Shown in pieces: positions 59,345 to 64,000 of a stretch of DNA of 64,000 nucleotides (positions are counted from its first letter, which is position 1; each line of letters begins with the position of its first letter). A program made the position numbers and the translations under genes. Under the pieces are notes generated by a model that saw only the letters and a list, made by a program, of their open reading frames with translations, did no database searches and was not told the origin of the DNA. The stretch is from Trichoplax sp. H2 (lineage: Eukaryota > Placozoa > Uniplacotomia > Trichoplacea), in the NCBI GenBank assembly GCA_003344405.1, contig NOWV01000016.1, positions 806,001-870,000 on the forward strand, written 5' to 3'.

Positions 59345-60915
59345 TTAATATTTCTTTTTCGTTTCCAACGATTCCATTAGAGCTGGAGCACCCCATACTG
59401 TCGTAAATACAGATCTGCATATGAAGGATTGATGTAGTTAATCCCAGTAGTAAAAGTAAATAATATAAATATGCCAGATAAAAATTAGTTATGATGCTTT
59501 ACCTTTCAAACTGCAATGCCTGATCAGTCCCTAAATCATCAGCATAAGTAACTATTTGTTTTATTCCTCTTATAGAATTTACAGGACCATCAATGATTTT
59601 CTTTAACCAATTCATACCTGCATGTAAGGTTACCTACAATTTGGCAATGGAAATAGGCAAATAATCTTATTTCTTTTACGAGTATGATTAATTAATTAGT
59701 TTGCATAATTCAGCTGACGCAAAGTCTTCATCATGGACTGGTATCTTAACAGTCATACAGTATACAATATCTAGATATATTAAGTCGCTACTAACTTGAT
59801 CACTGCTTATTATGTCATCGGCAAGACCGTACTGCAGAGCATCCTTTGCAGTTATTTTAATACTACCAGCAAGTAATCTCAAAGCCATACGCCTTCCAAC
59901 AATATTTACTAATCTTGAACCACCGCCCCAGCCAGGTGTCACTCCTCTTTTGACATGAACGAAACGTATCTCTAAAGTGAACAAGATCATAAGATATAAT
60001 TTACCAGTATTGGATATCGAATTGAGCTAATTTCGTAATGTCATAAAAAGTTGATCAATGTAAAACATCGTACCTGCATTTTTTGAGATCAATCGAAAAT
60101 CGCACGCTGTAGTTAGCTACATGTGTATGAATATATAGCACGATCAAAATAATGTTAATATCATCTTCATGACTTTAATTTAACATAAATTACATACGAA
60201 GAGTCAAACAAATTTCGCTACAGGATGGAAAGAGGTAGTTATCTAATAATTAAAAATCATATAACTTGTAGGGGATTTAAAACACTATCCCTACAATACC
60301 ATTTCATCTTGACAGAGGTATGTGTATGTTACGCTCAGTACGGAAGCAATAAAGCAGTGATCTTCCATAGTTGTTATAAAAAAGTCGTTGCAGGATTAAT
60401 CAATTTACCTCAGCACCTCCACCGAGAGCTTTGCCTTCAATAACTGCTAGGCTAATCATAGGTAAACGTTTAAGCCTGGTCAGTGTTGTTTGCATTAACT
60501 CACACATTGCTTCCCCATGTTCAGGTGAATTAAATTGTTTAGCGAGATTTAAATCTGCTCCACTGCAGAAAGTACTACTTGCACCAATCAAAATAACTCC
60601 TTTGCCTTCTTTCCACTCTTCCAGTTGGTTAATAGCATCTCTCAATTGTACCATCATGCTACCACTTAAAGCATTACGAATTCTTTCATTATCGATTGTT
60701 AATACAGCGATTTTGCTATCATCGAACTTTTCTAATTTAATTTTACCACCTTCAACTTTTTGTAGTTGTTGTATTATACTTGTATTATCAGTATCACTCA
60801 ATACAGATGTTCTACTTAGATGGCGATAGCAACCCTTTCGATTGATTACACAGCTTATGCGATTCACTGTACATAATAATTCATTTCTATTCTGAATGGA
60901 CATAAAACGCCACAT
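59345..60915 (-). CDS. ECHDC1: Ethylmalonyl-CoA decarboxylase (ECHDC1, crotonase family)
   Basis: Metabolite-repair enzyme that decarboxylates ethylmalonyl-CoA formed by side activity of acyl-CoA carboxylases. Five exons in phase: 60915-60409, 60116-60074, 59971-59796, 59633-59503, 59414-59345, giving 308 residues (human about 307). Crotonase features: GGKIKLEKFDDSKIAVLTID near residue 55, RIRNALSGSMMVQL, EGKGVILIGASSTFCSGADL (first oxyanion-hole region), LTRLKRLPMISLAVIEGKAL then GGGAE, LTTACDFRLI, IRFVHVKRGVTPGWGGGSRL, and the C-terminal FERSVFTTVWGAPALMESL. VWGAPA matches the ECHDC1-type VWGGPAN ending more than ordinary enoyl-CoA hydratases. The N-terminal 40 residues are basic and Ser-rich and look like a mitochondrial presequence, unlike the mostly cytosolic mammalian enzyme; that is inference. 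Confidence 0.92.
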
Positions 60916-61600
60916 TATTTATTCCAGACTGTAATTCATCTAAAACACAAGTAAAATGAATTTCGTGCTAACTAAATTTATGCTGCAGAACTCTTTTAAG
61001 TCACGGTTTAATCCACAGCATCTCTGCCAAAGCAAATCCTAGCCAAGATCTCAAAGTAGCAGGCAGGCGCACCGGGATGAAAAGTCCAAGCTAGTCCAGT
61101 ACGGAACGGTACCGTACTGGACTGGACCGGACCGGACAGGTACCGTTCTGGACTGGACTAAATAGTTCAAGTGCTCAACAGCCGAACCTTGCAAAAAAAG
61201 TGCGGTATAAATTATTATTCGAGTACTGCAGTTCTTAACACTTTACTGTCAACAGCAGTATTAGAGGATAGCTTATTACTGTAGCCAGCAACCAACTTGC
61301 TCAACTCGTGGCCTGGTAAAATTGCAGGATACTTGCTGGCTAATTGCAGACTTGCAGCTGCCTTGATTCAAATCAAGGCCGTAAGATATTGAATAGATAG
61401 AGTAAATAGAATAGACTCCTGTGATAGGAAGAATACAGTAGCTCAAAATAGCTAATACAAGCTACGATTTTATAGAAAGTGCTGATTAATTGACTGCATA
61501 GTAACAACTTGTAGCTTGCTTATTCATCCCTTAGTCGTTTAGGTGTGCCTGTGCAGCTGTGCTCCAATATTCCTACGATATTCTAAACGATTGGTATACG
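60916..61600. promoter_or_regulatory. Shared upstream region of ECHDC1 and SURF6
   Basis: Head-to-head gene pair with 685 bases between start codons, so the promoter of both genes must lie here or very near. It contains an inverted repeat at 61095-61121 (arms TCCAGTACGG and CCGTACTGGA) followed by related GGTACCGTTCTGGACTGGAC sequence. Whether this inverted repeat is regulatory or merely another copy of the dispersed palindromic repeat cannot be told from the sequence. Confidence 0.5.
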
Positions 61601-62539
61601 ATGGCTGCAATAGATTCCCTTAAAGCGCATTCACAATATTTAAATACTGCACTAGAGCTAATACCAGCTAAGATTTATTTTAGCAATGATGGAATTAAAG
61701 AAAAATACTGGCGTAAGGAGAAACGGAAGAGTAATTCACAACAAAATAAAGCTGCAGCAAAACTAAGCAAAAAGTTAAAGCTAGATCCAGCTCAACACAA
61801 GAGTAATTTGGACATAGCCAAAGAACGAGACGAGCAGGAAAAGATCTCTAAATCTGTTGCAAGTGATGAGGAAATCGAACAATCGCCAGTAAAAGCAGCA
61901 GGTTCGGACGTGAACTCTGTTAAGCTTGCTTTTCGGAATAAATTACATCAATTAGAAAAGAAACGGAAAAAAACGTCGCAAAATGATACAGCAATGACTA
62001 CTAAAATCAAGAAGAGACGAGAAGATAGTCGGAAGAAGGCTAAAAAGACCAAGAAGGTTGCACCTGCTCAATCTAATATCTCGAAAAGTCAACAATCGAA
62101 TAATGATGATCAAAATAGCGCAAAGAGTAATAAATTACTTTATAGCAAGTTTGAAATTGATAAGCAAGTTTCTAGTAATCCGAAAGTCAAGAAAAAGAAA
62201 AAGGACCTTCAGCAAATGCTTAAATCTATCGAAGATAAAGAAGCCAAAATGAAAGAAATAGCTAAAACCGACAAAGCAAAAGCGACGGAACTGAAGGATA
62301 AGATGGTATGGAAGAGCGCTATAGAAAAGGCGAGGGGTAATAGAGTCAAGGATGATCCTAAATTGTTAAGAAAGACTATTAAGCGTCAAGAGCAAAAGAA
62401 AGAAAAAAGTAAAAAGGATTGGAATAATAGAGTGCAAGCACAGCAGAACGCCATGAAGGAACGTCAGAAGAAACGAAAAGCTAATATTAAAGAGAGAGTA
62501 CAACGTAAAAAGGTGAAGAAAATCAAGAAAGCAAAGTAA
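61601..62539 (+). CDS. SURF6: Surfeit locus protein 6 (nucleolar ribosome-biogenesis factor)
   Basis: Nucleolar RNA/DNA-binding protein, orthologue of yeast Rrp14, needed for ribosome assembly. One uninterrupted exon from the first ATG (MAAIDSLKAHSQYLN) gives 312 residues; human SURF6 is about 361. The protein is extremely Lys-rich with several nuclear/nucleolar signals (KKRREDSRKKAKKTKK and similar). The conserved C-terminal domain is recognised by LLYSKFEIDK, LQQMLKSIEDKEAKMKEI, KATELKDKMVWKSAIEKARG, RVKDDPKLLRKTIKRQEQKK and KKDWNNRV, in the same order and spacing as human SURF6. The frame is also open upstream, but only from non-ATG codons. Like RCL1 it is intronless. Confidence 0.93.
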   Translation: MAAIDSLKAHSQYLNTALELIPAKIYFSNDGIKEKYWRKEKRKSNSQQNKAAAKLSKKLKLDPAQHKSNLDIAKERDEQEKISKSVASDEEIEQSPVKAAGSDVNSVKLAFRNKLHQLEKKRKKTSQNDTAMTTKIKKRREDSRKKAKKTKKVAPAQSNISKSQQSNNDDQNSAKSNKLLYSKFEIDKQVSSNPKVKKKKKDLQQMLKSIEDKEAKMKEIAKTDKAKATELKDKMVWKSAIEKARGNRVKDDPKLLRKTIKRQEQKKEKSKKDWNNRVQAQQNAMKERQKKRKANIKERVQRKKVKKIKKAK

Positions 62540-64000
62540 AAGTTTAATGCATTGATTGGATTATTTTAATCTTCATCATTAAATTAATGTGGATTTAATA
62601 CTTCAAATGAAAGTTAATTTGTTAAGTCATTTCTGAAATTTTATGCATAACTAGATCTGAGATATGTCAATTTTCATAATATAATGTATTGATGCAGGAG
62701 ATACGTGTACATACATGTTAAGCAGTATTGCTGGTGGAAATACACACGTAATTTAAAATCTTAAATTAATTGCATGTTGAGAATAGTAAAATAGCTTAAG
62801 CGGTAGAGGATTATATAAAACTAACATCGAACGTCATAATTGTGCACCTTTTGTGAATGAAAGCTCTTGCGAGTGGTTGCCATCTATCGTTATAATACGC
62901 TTTTAGTTATCACTTCCTGGTGTTGAAGGTTAACAATCTATGTAAAAAACAGAGATCAAGCCTGCTCAAAATGCTCATACTGGACAGTGTGTTATCCACA
63001 ACACTCTTTGTTTTGAGTCTTTCGTTCAGAAACAGTTTTGCTCGCTTTGATATAAGGACGGATTAGATATAATCATATAAATGTTGATGCAAAGTTCCCT
63101 CACCTCTTTTAATGTTATCTTACTAGTTTAAAGTAACTGCTTTATTTCAATATTTCATGAAGCTAATCTTGCCTAGTTTGCTGATCATGCTAGCTATCTA
63201 AGCCTAATGTAAATGTTTATCACCGAGGATCGCACTGCTAGCTTACTAGAGTTACTGTACACTACATTCTGCAAACGAATGAGTCATGAAGCAGTCAGAT
63301 TTAAGAATTTACTCCTTTTTTATAACGTTTTGCTACTCCTTGATGTAATCTACGATATGAATGGTACTAACGATGCGGATTTCTTGTTATGCATGAGCGC
63401 ATTATGAATACGTACATTAAGGCTGCACGATTAGCAGCACGAAGTTTGATTTATATGATATCGGTTTACTGTTAAGAAAATTTTTTAAGGCTGAAGATCA
63501 AATCGTAATGTGCAATCTATATCAAGAATACAGAATTATCTACTCATCCTGCATCCTTCAGCAATCTTATCTGAAAGTTGTTAGCGAATTATTGGATAAA
63601 ACTCTATTACTATATATAATATCATGTCTTACATGCTTACCTCTGTAAGTACTCATTGTTAGTTTGTCGCCCATAGTGGTGCAAATAAATCAATATCCAT
63701 GGTTTATAAATAGCGTACCTATTAGCATGATGCATAAAGCAACTAAAAATTCTGTGGTTTATTTTAACCGCCAAACGTTAATTAACAAACGCAAGGTAAT
63801 GAATATTTTTTCTTATTCCATTCCTTTATATTTGATTCGCAAATAGGGTTTGAGGCTATTATTAAGTAATTTGAATTAGATTCTTGCTATACCTTCAGGA
63901 ATAAGATACTTAATACGGCACAGTAGGTGTCTATTGCCTGCGATACTGGAAAGGTTTGTCCTTCTCGATATTTGACAATATTAAAAGGCTATCTCAGATA
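62540..64000. other. Region downstream of SURF6, no certain gene
   Basis: A 64-codon ATG frame at 63213-63407 (+; starts MFITEDRTASLLELLYTTF, contains DVIYDMNGTNDADFLLC) has fair composition but no known match or splice partner. The rest is AT-rich with no recognised feature. Confidence 0.45.

Noticed and set aside
60431-60829. 132-codon plus-strand frame
   Set aside because: Antisense shadow of ECHDC1 exon 1, which carries clear crotonase motifs.

Overview
The window looks like nuclear DNA from an early-branching animal, most likely a placozoan (Trichoplax/Hoilungia type). The sequence is AT-rich. Genes are cut by many short GT-AG introns, often 50-150 bases. A retinoid X receptor is present that is strongly RXR-like in both domains, and other proteins align along their length with vertebrate orthologues. 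The phylum is an inference; that this is a spliced metazoan genome is seen directly. Three runs of exactly 20 N mark scaffold gaps. I rebuilt gene models by eye by matching reading phase across splice sites and comparing with family proteins recalled from general knowledge; no alignment was run.

Layout. 1-4.5 kb: no gene, two decayed tandem repeats. 4.5-6.0 kb (+): secreted cobalamin-binding protein of the transcobalamin/intrinsic-factor family, 3 exons. 7.1-12.2 kb (-): sarcosine dehydrogenase, 12 exons, convergent with the cobalamin binder. 12.4-14.8 kb: an unassigned candidate exon and a three-copy 190-base satellite. 14.8-16.1 kb (-): a broken armadillo-repeat gene resembling ARMC6. 16.5-18.0 kb (+): DTWD1 tRNA acp3U transferase with micro-exons. 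18.6-21.3 kb (-): an unrecognised secreted protein with an optional acidic exon and seven helical repeats of about 34 residues. 21.3-36 kb: gene desert with a locus assembled twice around N gaps and a diverged satellite. 36-40 kb: palindrome-rich minisatellite region, also assembled twice, with two coding-like fragments. 41.1-44.3 kb (+): RXR. 46.3-47.4 kb (-): intronless RCL1. 48.4-55.7 kb (-): ABCC10/MRP7, 24 exons. 56.2-57.3 kb: palindromic repeats. 57.4-58.8 kb (+): mitochondrial ribosomal protein S16. 59.3-60.9 kb (-): ECHDC1, head to head with intronless SURF6 (61.6-62.5 kb, +). The last 1.5 kb holds nothing certain.

The genes are ordinary animal housekeeping and signalling genes with no operon logic. 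Loose functional links are ribosome biogenesis (RCL1, SURF6, MRPS16, DTWD1) and one-carbon/propionate-related metabolism (cobalamin binder, SARDH, ECHDC1). The most unusual items are the repeat protein, the hairpin minisatellites built on an inverted pentanucleotide motif, the decayed ARMC6-like gene, and the two regions that appear to be allelic copies placed in series by the assembler.
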